Of a stretch of 64,000 bases of DNA, positions 25,801-38,060 are shown in pieces. The stretch covers positions 12,393,170 through 12,457,169 of the forward strand of contig CM043872.1 in assembly GCA_023846275.1 (NCBI GenBank), in the 5' to 3' direction. The DNA is from Vanilla planifolia. Its lineage: Eukaryota; Streptophyta; Magnoliopsida; Asparagales; Orchidaceae. The first letter of the stretch is position 1. Each line of letters begins with the position of its first letter. A program made the position numbers and the translations under genes. Below the pieces are notes generated by a model that saw only the letters and a program-made list of their open reading frames with translations, had not been told where the DNA came from and did no database searches.

Positions 25801-25894
25801 GAGCTCCTGGCTCATCCTACTATCGATTTGAAATCATCCAAGCCATAATTTAATTATTGAAGATTAAACCTATAATATTTTATCGGGTATAACA
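22875..25894 (-). repeat. ~3.0-kb CpG-rich solo LTR, gypsy-type
   Basis: The segment begins TGTTACACCCC and ends GGGTATAACA, giving TG...CA ends within an imperfect inverted repeat. It is flanked by TTTTT on both sides (22,870-22,874 and 25,895-25,899), a low-complexity 5-bp target-site duplication. No internal protein domain or second LTR is present, so it is read as a solo LTR. A TATTTAA box on the minus strand at about 25,433 is followed by an AACCCTAA-rich leader. The minus strand also carries a CTGGGCGTAGCTTATTCC block at about 23,565, as in plant gypsy LTRs, which favours minus orientation. GC and CpG content are far above the surroundings. The 95- and 65-codon frames within it have no family resemblance. 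Confidence 0.7.
25433..25439 (-). promoter_or_regulatory. Candidate LTR TATA box
   Basis: TATTTAA on the minus strand is followed ~20-35 bases on by GGCCCTTAGGGTTTCGAACG, a typical plant leader start. The plus strand at 24,730-24,850 also looks leader-like, so the orientation is not certain. Confidence 0.35.
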
Positions 25895-28800
25895 TTTTTT
25901 ATGCGTTATGAATCCATACCCTTCATTTTTTGGAATAATATACTTAAGTTGATCTAATTGTCTTAGAAAAGAAAACAAAAGGTTCTAGAAAGTAGAATAC
26001 TTACAAAAGGCCTTAACAAGATGCTTGAAGTCTATTATGTGGTACAAAAAATTTTCAACAAGCCATTATTACTGCAACCATTATTTGCTTGAAGCTAATA
26101 ATAGAGATGACTAGAAAATAGATTCAAGATAAATGCAACATGGGTTTTGTAAAAGAGATTTATTCACTTCTTATTAGCATGTAATTGATTAAAATTGATT
26201 TTAATTTTCATAAGATTTGTCTAAGAATTAAAGAGATAAGCTTTCTTAATGATTTTATGATTTGGAGAGTACTCTACTTGATAAGAAGAATAATCACAAA
26301 GCTTTATCAAAGGTTAGGCTCACAGAACCTTGATTTTGCTCTCATTGCTCATATTGATTGGATCATATCAGAAGGATTATGATTACTTTTTGAGATACTT
26401 TACTAACTCATACTAAAATGCCTTTACTAGATGGATAATATTTACTAAAGAAATGGTATTAAATGGATCATGTTGGATGAATTGTGATTCCTTAATTACA
26501 TTATGCATTATGCATTATGCAAATTTAAATTTTATTCAATTTCAATCACAAGATAAAATAACAATATATGTCTTTTGCTTTCTCAACACAAACTCAAGCA
26601 AATCAAATTTTTTTGTAGTGGTACTCTTTTGTTTATATTAATGTCTCCATCAACATCTTTTAGAAAGTCATATTTAGTTTTCAAAATCCTTTCTAGTGAC
26701 AATGTAAAGTAAAAAGATAATCAAAGCTAATAAAATAAGCAAAGTTAATGAAAAAGGCACATAACACCTTTTTGTTACAATTAGTAGGTGCAAACCTTAC
26801 ATAACCACTTCCCTTTTGCTCATTGCTAGGTAGGTGTCACCTTCATAAATCAACTCCCACTTCACCCATGGCTAGGTATGAGTCACCTCACTTAAAAGAG
26901 TACAATGATAGATTAAATAGTTATTGTAACACTTATACAAAGCAATATATGCAAAACACTACATCATTCACTTAAAGAAAGTAATATGGTATAATATCTA
27001 AATGATATTGAAAGAATTTAGTAAGCAATATGAAAGAGCATAACGCAATAAAGCCTAGAATGCAATAATAGAAACAACAAGATGTATAAGACAACCCATA
27101 GTTGTAAACTTTATTTCCTTTGTAAATAATTTAGCAATTGATCCATTCATCAATTCACCTTAAGTTACTCTCCCAATTATATCACAAATAGAGACACAGA
27201 TTGTTAAGGAATTTCTAGTAGCTAAAATCTTATTCCTAAAATAATCAACTAGTTATTACATTCATAAACTAATCATACTATCTGATCCATAGGATTATAC
27301 AAATTTACTTTCTTTTTTTATTTTCTTACTTCATATAACAATTCAATGTTAAATACATCATCCAACTTATTGACTCTATTCGATTAGTTCATTTTCACAT
27401 CACACAAGGAATCATTACATACACAATGAGTAAACATTACACTACTAGAATAAATCTACTTAAATTCAAATTCTACGCTCTTAGAAAAGTATATACAATG
27501 TAGACAGTATGAAGGTAATATGTTGTATAAAAGTCTCACATCACTAAACAAAAATGATCCTATTAGTATAAAAAGTGGATTGTACTCATACAAGACACAA
27601 CCACTCAATAAACAATTAAGCTAAACCAAACTCTCAAGTAAATGGATATCATACATATACAAAAGATAGATTATATAAGTAAGAGGAAAATCTATCTAAA
27701 TATATTTTAAGTCCTTTGATTCCATTAGTTTGATCATACTTGTATGAATGTGATAATGTACTCATATGACAATATATAAATTTTGGTTAATACTTGACTA
27801 AAACTACTCAGATAAAATAATGATATTGGTATGACGATGAGATTGTACATTTACAACATAATTCAACATTCTTACAACTTAAGCCATAAAATCATAATAA
27901 ACTAATATATTAATCATATAACTACAAAGAAAATATCATACTTATGCAACGTAGCAATTTCTAGTTGACATAATATCATTTAATCTGATCCTATGTCCAA
28001 TCCTCCAAATGACTATATTGTATATGTATAAAATGTGATATTATATTATACAAAGCTTTCATATTGCAAACCTCAACACACTCTTCTCAAATAAGGTTTT
28101 AGACAAATTATGAGTTATGCATATACTACAAGGTCGTCTAAGATCGATGCACATATGTTACCATGAAATGCAAGTCATATTGTACAATAGTGAAATTGAA
28201 CAAATGCATATAATATAAATGCATTATTAAAAGTATTTTATACACAAATGATGTCGATTATAACTTGTAAATATAATCCTCAATTCTTAATATTCATTAA
28301 GGTATATTTGAATAAACATGTATGAAATATAAGTGTTAAGAAACATGCATGAATAGTGAATGTAATCCTATGTGTTAGATAAAAAATCAAGTCATATATT
28401 TAGCAATTCTAAGCCAAAATAATCTATAAGGATGAACTTTAGATGGGTTGCCACTTTATCCGGAGTAGAAATAATAGCTCCATGATTTTCAAGTTGAGGC
28501 AAGCTTGAACAAAGCTACCAAAACATCTCAACTTTTCTTCCCTTATAAATTACTCCAAGAAACATTTGATCAAGCTCTTTATTTATCTAATTCTATTTAA
28601 TCTTGAGATGCATGATCTAAAATGCTCGATAAAAAATATTACTAATAATAACACAATAGTTTTTTTTGTCATCAAATAAGTGGAGCAATAATGAAGGGTA
28701 CAACATTATGTTACTAACTATCACTTGATGGCTTATACTAGTTGGATTACAAGTTTTTATGAGCTACTCCACTAACACCTACTAAAAAGAGTATTTATAT

Positions 28801-28920
28801 ACTTTGGCTTTTGTGATGTCTTATTATATAGCTCATAAACCCTATTTACATTTTATTATTACTTGTACAACATGGCCTATAATAATGGAATATAAACAAG
28901 TCCTTCACTTCCTGTTGATG
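25895..28920. other. Unassigned AT-rich sequence, probable LTR debris
   Basis: No gene recognised. A 46-bp two-copy tandem repeat lies at 26,803-26,895. The surrounding CACTTCCC/GGTGTCACC style suggests gypsy LTR debris, without a boundary or partner to prove it. Short frames at 26,185-26,641 are not convincing. Confidence 0.35.
26803..26895. repeat. 46-bp two-copy tandem repeat
   Basis: GCTAGGTAGGTGTCACCT at about 26,825 recurs as GCTAGGTATGAGTCACCT at about 26,871, with similar CCACTT/CCCACTTC lead-ins. Confidence 0.6.
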
Positions 28921-30087
28921 TAATTGGATTTAGGAGAGCTAATAAAAATTTAAATAACTAAGAATCTAAGAGTGGGATTACAAAATAGGGTTAGAGAGCT
29001 TAGATCCTTGCAAACTAAAGATGACCAAGGAAGAAGAAAGCAACTAATAAAAAGTTAGAAAGCGACCCTCTAGTTTTCAATCGCCAATGAAATAAAACAT
29101 TAGAGGCTTAATTAGAGCCAACAAAATGAAAAACATGTCTTGGCTTCATTCAAAACATAGGAGAGTTATAACCATTAATTTGATAATGAATTAACTACCT
29201 TAAGAAAGTGGGTGCATAGGGGGAGTTACTATTGTTACATTAATAATGATTTAAGCTTTAGAATAGTGTGCATATGAGATAATTATTATTAGTATTGAAA
29301 AACTTCAATGACCACCTTGATAATGGTTTATTTTTTAAGATCAAGTACCTACACCTTTGCTCAAATGGCTTGTAATTGAATGTCTTGACTCTAATGGTCA
29401 AGTTCGTGCATGGGAGGAGTTATTATTGTTACATTAATATTGATTTAAGCATAAGACTAGTGTGCATATAAGGGAGTAACTATCAATACTAAAAAAATTC
29501 AATGACCACCTTGATAATGATTTATTTGCCATGATCAAGTATTTATGCATTTGCTCAAATGGCTTGTACTTGATTGTCTTGATTCTAATGGTTAGGCCTC
29601 AAGCATATGGGCCTTAGATTCTAACCAATAGCAAATAAGACTTTAGGGTTTAGCCTTGAGCAAAGGGAATTGAGGGTTTGGTATTAAAAAACTAGGTCTC
29701 CAGGTTCTAACCTCATGTAATTGATCCTTTACATTTTGGCCTCAAGCTTGAGGACCTTGAAATATTATCTTCAAATGACAAGGTATCCATGGCTTGGCTT
29801 TAAGCATCTAGCTCATTAGGGTATGGCCTTAAGTAGTTATCACCAAAGTTTGCTAAGTGGGTTCTTTCTAGATCTATAACTAAGATTTAGCTTGTGACTT
29901 TTTGCATTGTATATTTTATAAGTATGTATATGTTATCTAAAGATCCATATTGATAATAATATTAAGTGATGATTGCCTTTTATCTAATATACTCTAAACT
30001 TTGGCTATTCTAGAGTAGAAATAAAATGAAATTATTGTGGATTTTACCTTAGGTTTGTCGAGCACTAGGTAGGCTTGTTATGTAAAT
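28920..30087. other. Repeat-rich region before the gypsy integrase
   Basis: It contains the 195-bp duplication at 29,213-29,598 and then, at 29,600-29,840, repeated GGCCTCAAGC/GGCCTTAAG words in a degenerate periodic pattern. No coding domain was recognised, although gypsy pol would be expected upstream of the integrase relic. Confidence 0.45.
29213..29598. repeat. 195-bp tandem duplication
   Basis: GCATAGGGGGAGTTACTATTG at 29,213 recurs as GCATGGGAGGAGTTATTATTG at 29,408. The blocks CAATGACCACCTTGATAATG and TTTGCTCAAATGGCTTGTA follow at the same spacing in both units. The units look roughly 85-90% identical by eye. Confidence 0.85.
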
Positions 30088-31060
30088 TGGGTAATTATGG
30101 ATCGATTAACCAAATTTGTTCACTTCCTTTTCATGAAGAAGATAGATTCCACAAGTAGATTGGTAAAGCTTTACATGGAGTAGATTGTTCATTGACATGG
30201 TGTGCCCATGGTAGTCATTTTAGACCATGAATCAAGTTTACATCTAAATTTTGGAGTCATTTACATTAAGCCTTGGGTATTACTCTCAAATTTAGCACAA
30301 ATTAACATCCTAAAAAAATGGTCAAATAGAGAATGATTCAAATTTTAGAGGATCTTTTGAAGCTTAATGTATAGTCCTACGCCTCACATTATTATTAATT
30401 AGCCATTAGCATGACATTATATGAGGCTCTATATTATCAATATTATAGATTTCCTTTATAATGGGTAGAGAACAAGTCCAGGTAATATTTAGACCTTATA
30501 TTATCAAGGAGACTATTGAGGAGATATGTAGATATTGATAGAGACCATTAGTTACACAAGACCATCAAAAGAAATGATTTGATAGTAAGCATATATTAGT
30601 TTGTTTTGAAATTAAAGATAAGGTATTTCTTAAGGTCAATTCTATGTGAGGATTATCTCGATTTTGGAAAGCATCCAAAATCTGGCTCAAGTATATTAGG
30701 CCATATCAGATTATGGAGAAGATTGGATTCATAACTTACAAACTATAGTTGCTAGTGACTCTAGTTAGGATACATGATGTATTTCATGTATCTAATTTGA
30801 AGAAATATTCTATAGATGCTTCAAATATTCTTCAAGACTATCATAAGGACTTTAATTGTAGCCAGATGTGTCATATCAGAAAAGGTTAATGTGTATTTTG
30901 GACTTCAATATAGGTAGGCAAGAAACAGGAGTCTACCTATGATTAAAGTCCTTTTGAACATCAAAAGAATGAATCTACCAGGGAGGTGCAGACCAAGGTT
31001 TGTCACAAGTGTCCTAGGACATTTTTTTTGAACTTGGGATGAATATGGAAAGGTTATTAC
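30088..31060 (+). pseudogene. Ty3/gypsy integrase C-terminal remnant (Tekay-like)
   Basis: The integrase inserts the element's cDNA. The relic begins WVIMDRLTKFVHFLFMKK, then VKLYMEQIV, HGVPMVVILDHES and LNFGVIYIKPWVL. These align with the gypsy core 'V.VDRLTKSAHF', 'LAELY..EIVRLHGVP.SIVSDRD' and 'F.TSRFW.SLQ.ALGT'. The later part reads VFLKVNSM, LKYIRPYQIMEKIGFITYKL, HDVFHVSNLKKYSID and DASNILQD. This is the GPY/F-type C-terminus with 'HNVFHVSMLRKY.PD.SHVL'. The second catalytic Asp is kept as DHES; the region of the catalytic Glu is disrupted. RT and gag are not visible upstream. Confidence 0.8.
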
Positions 31061-33900
31061 ACCTCTCACTTTATTTATCTTAGGACATGGTTAACTAAGG
31101 TATATTTCTTTATCTTGATTATTTGTGCTAAATTCATACATGTTGTTATAATTGATTTATTTAGCTTATGTTTACTTGCATGTAAGGTAAGGTCAACTAA
31201 TTGAAGATAGGTTGACCAGAGCACCACCTTGTTGACGTGGGAAAAAATCTAATATGGAATGAATTTTCCTAAATATGGAAACATAGGTGCTTGGTTACTT
31301 TAAGAGAATTACAATTTGAATTTACCTAATGCTTTTGGAAGTGATTGACTTCCTTTAATCCAAGCTATTAGCTACACATGGCACTTGAATCTTTAACCTA
31401 TAATAAGCCAAGGATTAGTGAGGTGGCAATTTCCATTAAAGATTAGGAAGGGAAACAATGTGATAACTTAATCCCATCCTAGCTATTTATCCTAAAAAAT
31501 TCTAATTAAAGGGTGGTGTGGCTAAGTTTTTCGCATTTTTAGATACTCTTGCTTGAGCTTTTGTTAAACACCAACCATGACTTTAAGCAAGGAGGTGAAG
31601 CTTGATAGAAAAGAGGAGGTGAAGGAAAGCTTAGCCATAAGCAAGGAAGAAGGTAGTAATCTCATGATTTGAAGGAATAATAAGATGCCCTTTTTAATAA
31701 TCAAATACACAACTAAAGGTAAGATAAACCTCAAGATTGTACAATTAAATATAGTTAAAACCTATGTGTATGAATTGGCTACATTGCCAAGAGATGCATG
31801 TGATGATGATGTGGAAATATATTCATGGTATGAATAGTAATCCTCCTTCTAAAAAACTCTTTAATAAAGAGAAGAAAATGCCTTAATTAAGACTATTTAG
31901 AATTACTAAAGGGCATGATTAATTCATTCCTTGATCAATCTCTTAATTAAGTTTCAATAAAAGCAATGTACATTCAATCTTCCTCTAACCAGAGAGTTGT
32001 ATATTAGGGTTCTGAAGATTTTTCTTGATACCATTGAGATCTATTATTGTTTCATGAAGTATATGATAAATTATGAAAACTTGGATGATTTTTGATAGCA
32101 TAAACTTCTTTCTAGAGAATACCATGCTTCCAACATAAATACGAGAATGAAATTGATAGATCAGATTTATTTTTTTTGCATGATAATTAGGAATCAAATC
32201 CATGCTATTAAAAGATAATCATGAAATAGTTTTGTTGAAATGATTCTTGAATTAAGATTTAATACTAATCATCCCTTTTCTTTCCAAATTTTCACAAGAT
32301 TCAGGTTATGTTAATTTAATGTTTTACTCGCATATGGTTAAACCTTAAACTTGGCTATAATTTGTCATGCTTTTTATTAAGAACTTTTGATTCAGGCATG
32401 ATAATTTTTAAAACTTTAATATAATACATTGACATGATAAGAATCTATGCTTATACATGTAAAACCATGATTAAGAAGTTGAGTACAAACTATATATGCA
32501 AATTAACCTTGAGTAAGACATGGATACCAAGATAGAAACTTTAAACTTGGCCAAACCTTAAGTATACCTTGAGAGGATCCTAAGAGCAAAGTTTAATTAA
32601 TAAGTAAGTTATGATTTAGAAGAAACTCTAACATACCCAGATAGATAAATTATGGTTCAAAAGAAACACTAGAGTAATCAAATAGTAGTTTGGCATCTCA
32701 AATGATGGAGTTAGGGTTTAGAGACAATCCTAAGATACCATAGATAACTGATTAAGGGCTTGAAGAATCCCTAGGAAAAAATCCAAATAATTGATGATGA
32801 TAGGTTGGATGAATGGCAATATGTCAAGTAAGATGGTCTTGATAAAAAGTTTATTTTTTTGAGTGGTATACCCTCAGATTTTAAGCTCTCAAGCTATGTG
32901 ATTAACATGTCTCAATAAGAGTCTTGAATTCCTGATCATAGGTTTATATGTTTGGCATGTCTTTGATGAGAGTTTCAAATTTTTTTATTTAATATTTATG
33001 TGATTAACATATCTTAAATCAAAGTGTCAAACTTTTGATTAAAGGTTTATATGATTGGCACATTTTAAATGAGAGTGTGGAACTCTTGGTCAAAGATTTA
33101 TATGATTAACATGTTTAGGATGAAAGTGTCAAATTTCTAATCAAAGGTTTATGTGATTAATAATCTCAAATGAGAGTATTAAGTTCCTATTCAAAGGCTT
33201 ATGCGATTTAAGCTTGGAGGAAGTACCAAAGTGTTGGTGAGACACTGAGTATCCAAATAAGTCATAATCTCAAGTAGCTATTTAATTTAGACAATAGTAT
33301 AACATTTTTTTTTACATGACATTATTATCATGATAGTGATTATAATTTATTTTATATATTTGTTATAGTGCTTTGTATTTACTGTTATTTTTAAAGTATG
33401 ACTTAAGGATTCCTTTTTGCACTCTAGTTCACTCCTTTTTTACATATAGGATTGAAAACATAGGAATGTGCTTAAAAGTTAGAGATTGGGTTGACTTGTT
33501 GATCATTTAGTAGTTTATTAGTTATTTACATATTTTTTTAGTGATAATGATGTTGATCTATTTGTGACTCTAACATTATATTTCATGAACTTTGGATTAT
33601 ATCAAACTTTATTGTTAGACAATTATTGGTGGACATTACTATTAATAAGTTATATTATCTCTTTCATTGGGCTTATTTTCATGTTTAATGTTAACTTTCA
33701 TGATTTGAGTAATGTAGAAATGTTTTTCTTCAATTACACATTGCTTTGGTACCATGTAAATACTAATGTATTCTTATAGTTATATTATCCTAAGATAAAC
33801 CAGTCCTTAAATCAATTAGGTGGCTATTTGGTTAGGGGACAAGGTTCATTGTGGCTAGCACATCATGAGCATGATGATCAAATTAGGGTATTTTGACTCA
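31061..33900 (+). repeat. 3' LTR region of the plus-strand gypsy relic
   Basis: The segment lies directly downstream of the integrase C-terminus, where 3' UTR and LTR belong. It shares the AACCTCAAG-TTGT-CAA block with the segment at about 1,400. It contains the 51-bp array at 32,891-33,215. About 33,340-33,440 resembles a transcript-end region, but no clear LTR end was found. A 71-codon hydrophobic frame at 33,564-33,779 is not supported as a gene. Confidence 0.45.
32891..33215. repeat. 51-bp tandem array, ~6-7 copies
   Basis: Units resemble GTGATTAACATGTCTCAAAT, then GAGAGTGTCAAATTCCTGAT, then CAAAGGTTTAT. Anchor words occur at about 32,901, 32,951, 33,003, 33,054, 33,105, 33,156 and 33,205, a spacing of 49-52 bases. 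Copies are diverged by point changes but the period is well kept. Confidence 0.85.
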
Positions 33901-35830
33901 CATATTGAATATTAAGCATAAGGAGTGAAATGGTGGCTAGCTAAATGAATTGTTAGGTATAAAGGTTTTATTGCACTTTAGGATTTATTTTTAAAACAAA
34001 GTTTTTCTAAAAATTAGATCTAACATGATATGATAGCAATAAAACTTAATCATGTGACTAATAGACTATTAGCCATTATGATAATGATAAATCTTAATCA
34101 TGTCATCAATTGGCCATTAGTTGCTAAAGAAGTAGCACAACTCAATCATGCATTATAGATCACTTTATCTATTTTTAGTGGAATTTCAAAATATTTATTT
34201 CACATGATCAAAAGACATATTTTCTTATCTTTTTAGTAGCATAATCACATTTTTTGTACTCAATTATAAATCTTAGTATACAATTAATTTCATGTAAATA
34301 ATAAGTAATTTAAGTTGCATATGCTTTAACTAAAATGTCATCATGCTCACATTTCATAATTATGCTAAATGTCACATGTATTATATCTTTCAAGCATCAT
34401 TCTTTTGATTAATTTAACAAGTCAACTATGTGAGCAACTCATTAATCAATACTAGGTAAACGAGTAAGCTATATATATATATCATACAATCTAATCAGTT
34501 TTAACATTGTAGAAATATATTAAAACATCACAATAATTATGTACCATTTGGTTATATTCTTCACTCAACATTATATCAAACATATACATATAAAAATGTG
34601 CTAAAGTACTTACCTCAAGGTTATTGAATTATTCTTTTTCTTTTTTCTTATTTTTTATGCCTACTTTTTGTAACTTGTTGTCAACTTCCTCATTAAGTTT
34701 AACTTATTAAGAAGTGACATGCTTTATTTTATTAACTCTTCATTATGTAGTTATATCAAAAGAATACTAAACATAACCAAATCAAAGTTTCTAGAAACCC
34801 TTCGAACCAATTTGCCAATGAAAAATCACAAATTTTCATAACTCACTTCATTTCCACATTCTCTATCATCAGGTTCCAACTTTCCTAGGCTCTAATATTT
34901 CAATTTTTTTGGTTTTCCCCCCTCTAAACAACCTAATAACAATATGAAAGTTTGATTTGCACATAACACTCACAATTTCCACCACGAAATTAGCCCCTCG
35001 TTGCACCAATCAAGCAAAAATCAAGCACATGCAAGTTTTAACTCCATAACTTAGTGGCTTGAGCAAGAGAAGAATTAAGAAATCAAGAAAGAAAGGTCTC
35101 AATTATTGAATCATGGTTCCACCTCTTTGATCTGCAACTTTCAGCACATGAGAAAGGGATTCTATGGCTTGTAATGCAGAGCATAATTAAAGGGAAAGGA
35201 AATAGGTTTTTAAAAAAGTTGGGGTCAAGTAATATATATAATAATTAAATATATGGTAATAGTGAATAATCAGAAAATCTTTTAGAAATTTATATGAAAT
35301 TCAAACAAATTCTAATTCATTTAAGACAAGTATTGATAGGCACTCTTGAAGAGCTCTATCCAAAAATATTTTTATTTTAAAATTTTGAAATACTTTATTT
35401 TTTTATTTATTTGTCAAATTTACAAGATAATTAAATTCATAGCTTATATTAGAAATTTGAGGGTGCTAAATTATCTCAATTTTTACAATCTAATCAATTA
35501 ATGGAATAATCAAATATCCTAATGGAATGATATAGTCTTCAATCTAACTAAAGAACAGTGCTTTTGTTACCATCTTCTAAATAACTCATTAGATGATTTA
35601 AAATTATATCAAATGTTTTGATTAATTTATGAAATAGTTTGATCACTTGTAAAGAAGAACTAGCTCCTCATCTATAAATCTTTGATTTTGTAATTAATCT
35701 TTAAGAAATACTTAATTTATTTATTCTTATTATCATCCTTCTATGTAATTTGATTCATATCACTCAGTATGATATATCTCCTCATCAATCAATGTAGAAA
35801 TTAGCTATGATAATATACATCCTTAATTTT
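33900..35830 (-). repeat. Debris including a possible minus-strand gypsy LTR
   Basis: At about 34,606 the minus strand reads CTTGAGGTAAGTACTTTAGC, matching the block at about 8,579 inside the candidate minus-strand LTR there. The surrounding 34,300-35,480 would be the LTR. A short TA run lies at about 34,470. No ends or pol domains were recognised. Confidence 0.3.
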
Positions 35831-36420
35831 TTAATAGTAATTCTTTGGAAGTGCATGTACTACATTTTTTGTACCAATGATTTTCATCAATGCAATCGCT
35901 CCATCATCTCTTAATTTTTTATTATGATTATAGTTGAGTTTTTTATTATTGTTTTCAAAGTAAATAATAGAGTTCTTCACTAAGAAGACAACATTTGGAT
36001 AATCATTAATTATTATATCATCTTCTTCCATGTTAATCTTTAAAAATGACTTCAATAATATTAACTTCTTACAAGCATTTGAGATAGCTATACAAATTAC
36101 CTCAATTGTTGAAAGTGGGATATTAATCATATTTTTAGGTAAAAATGCAATAAAATTGAATTTTCTTGTTATACAAGTTAACATCCAAATATGAATCTAC
36201 ATATCTCTATAATTTGATTTCATCCTTCTTAAAACATAAATCCATATTTGTAGCAGCTTTAAGAAATATAGAAACCATTTATAGATATTTTATGCTTTAG
36301 TCTAAGAATCTACCTCATAATATTGGTAATATCTAATCAAATACACACCAAGTCTTACATGAGGTCACAAACACATGGCATGCAAGGTACCTACGATATT
36401 TATTATCACCCTCATCTATC
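35831..36420 (-). pseudogene. Ty1/copia RT end and RNase H remnant (Tork/Ale type)
   Basis: The 117-codon minus-strand frame at 35,831-36,184 contains PLSTIEVICIAISNACKKLI, DIIINDYPNVVFLVKNSIIY and KLRDDGAIALMKIIGTKNVV. These match copia RNase H 'ALSTTEAEY.A...A.KE..WLK', 'I..D..SAI.LAKNP.YH' and 'H.IRD...DGEI.L.KI.T..N.AD.LTK'. Upstream on the minus strand, to about 36,420, broken frames read VCIYLDITNIM-like and DEIKL-RYVDSYLDV pieces. These are the 'VCTRPDIA' and 'GYVDSD.AGDLD' blocks. The rest of the element is absent. This is the longest open frame in the window, but it lacks both ends and several key acidic residues. Confidence 0.75.
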
Positions 36421-36823
36421 TTTGATCATTTTTTCTTCAATAATAAGATGTTTTAAAGAAGTACTCTAAACTTTGAACAGTTAATTATATATATTTCCAC
36501 GCTATATTTTCAACCCAAATTAAAAAGAAAAATTCTAGAATCAAACCAAGATGTGGTGAAAAATGTATGATTTTAATATATAAATTTAATTTCTTAAAAT
36601 AAGTAGTTTATATATTAAAACATTAAAATATTAAAATCATAATAGAATATTAGATAATATGTTATAAGCTCAAGCTTAGACAGAAATATTATTAGCATAT
36701 ATTAATAGAAAAACTTTCTAAAATAAACTCAATGGTATGAAGTATATAATTTTTAGAGACAAAATCTTTTATGTATTTTTAAAGATATGGGCATAATTAT
36801 AATTATAAAAAAGTCAATTATGA

Positions 36824-37005
36824 TAGATCTATAATTTTAGAAATTTTAGCTTAGATCAAATCCAATTGATAGATGATAAATTTGTAGATATAAGAATGTT
36901 AGAAGTACTAAGGTAGATTTGCAATTTAAAAAATTTTAGTTTAAGTCAAATGTGAGTGGCAAAAGATATATCTGTAAACAACAAAATAGTGATAAGTAGA
37001 ATGTT
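36824..37005. repeat. 90-bp two-copy tandem repeat
   Basis: TAGATCTATAATTTTAGAAA at 36,824 and TAGATTTGCAATTTAAAAAA at 36,914 both lead into ATTTTAG-TTA-(G)ATCAAAT/GTCAAAT and then a GATA-rich end. Confidence 0.5.
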
Positions 37006-37160
37006 AACTTTCATATTTAAGTCTTGAACGATTTTTTGTACGAAAGGAAACTGTGTTTGCCTACACAATAGCCATTGAAAAAGTGCTTTTAAAGAATAAT
37101 AATCAATGAATAAATACATACTCATATTCAATTTCTAATTTTTTGGGGCATTTAAAAATA

Positions 37161-37187
37161 TATAATAATAATAATAATAATAATAAC
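37161..37187. repeat. (AAT)n microsatellite
   Basis: About nine uninterrupted ATA/AAT units. Confidence 0.9.
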
Positions 37188-37619
37188 AATAAAACTAAAA
37201 TAATTGGTTGTCACATTATAAGATATTAATTTCCTTGTCATGCATGACCTTTTCCATGAGCTGTCGTCTCCTTTGAAGTCACTACGAACTTAAAAATGAG
37301 TGATTGTTGTGCTCTGACTAAGAGGGTATAGTCATAGTGTAGGATTCTGGCATCTCTAATGAAGTGGTATAAATTTGTTTCAATTTTTACCATGTTGTGT
37401 CTTACAACTCTCAAGATTCCAATGATAGGAAGAGAGGAGGGGAGATAGAGAGGATATTAAGGTGGATAGAAAAAGAGATGCAGTGTTGAGTTCATTAAAA
37501 ACATAGGAAAAAAGTATCAGGTTTCCCTTAGGAAAAGTTCATACTAAGATAGTGGCATAGATCATCTAATACGAAGTGCTTTAGTGAGAAGACTATGATG
37601 AAGCTGCAAAGATATTATA

Positions 37620-38060
37620 CTAGCAAAGTTTTTTATCATATTAGTATGATGTACATTATTATTATAGCATAGAAGAGTTAATTATATAGTATGATATGTA
37701 TTATATTGCATGATCTATTTATATTCAAATAAAATTGGTTAACTAGTTAGCAGATAGTATCGCGATCATCAAATGGTATCAAAAAATTATCACGTTATCA
37801 TATGGGATCATATATGGTATATCATACTATACAGAAGTTTTATAGAGTTGTAAATCATACCAGACGAACAGATTAAGTAACAAGAAACATAAGAGATCAT
37901 ATAGTACAAGAAGGGGATCACACTAGTACAATATGTGATATGATATGATTTATATGATTGGACATTGTACTATATAAGAATTATTCTCGTACTATATAGT
38001 ATCATTTGGAAGATCATATGATACTATTGGGAAATCATACAAGTACTATCCAAAAAAAAA
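37620..38060. repeat. Cryptically simple ATCATATG/GTACTATA zone
   Basis: Words such as ATCATATGG, TATCATACTAT, GATATGATATG, GTACTATATA and AGATCATATGATACTA recur at irregular spacing, many of them self-complementary. It is not a clean tandem array; slippage or decayed palindromes could both produce it. Confidence 0.5.

Noticed and set aside
32891..33215. CRISPR-like array
   Set aside because: There are no distinct unique spacers. The whole 51-bp period is repeated, so it is a minisatellite. The same holds for 52,020-52,340.
33564..33779. 71-codon hydrophobic plus-strand frame that could look like a membrane protein
   Set aside because: Hydrophobic frames are expected in AT-rich DNA. It lies in LTR debris with no promoter or homology.
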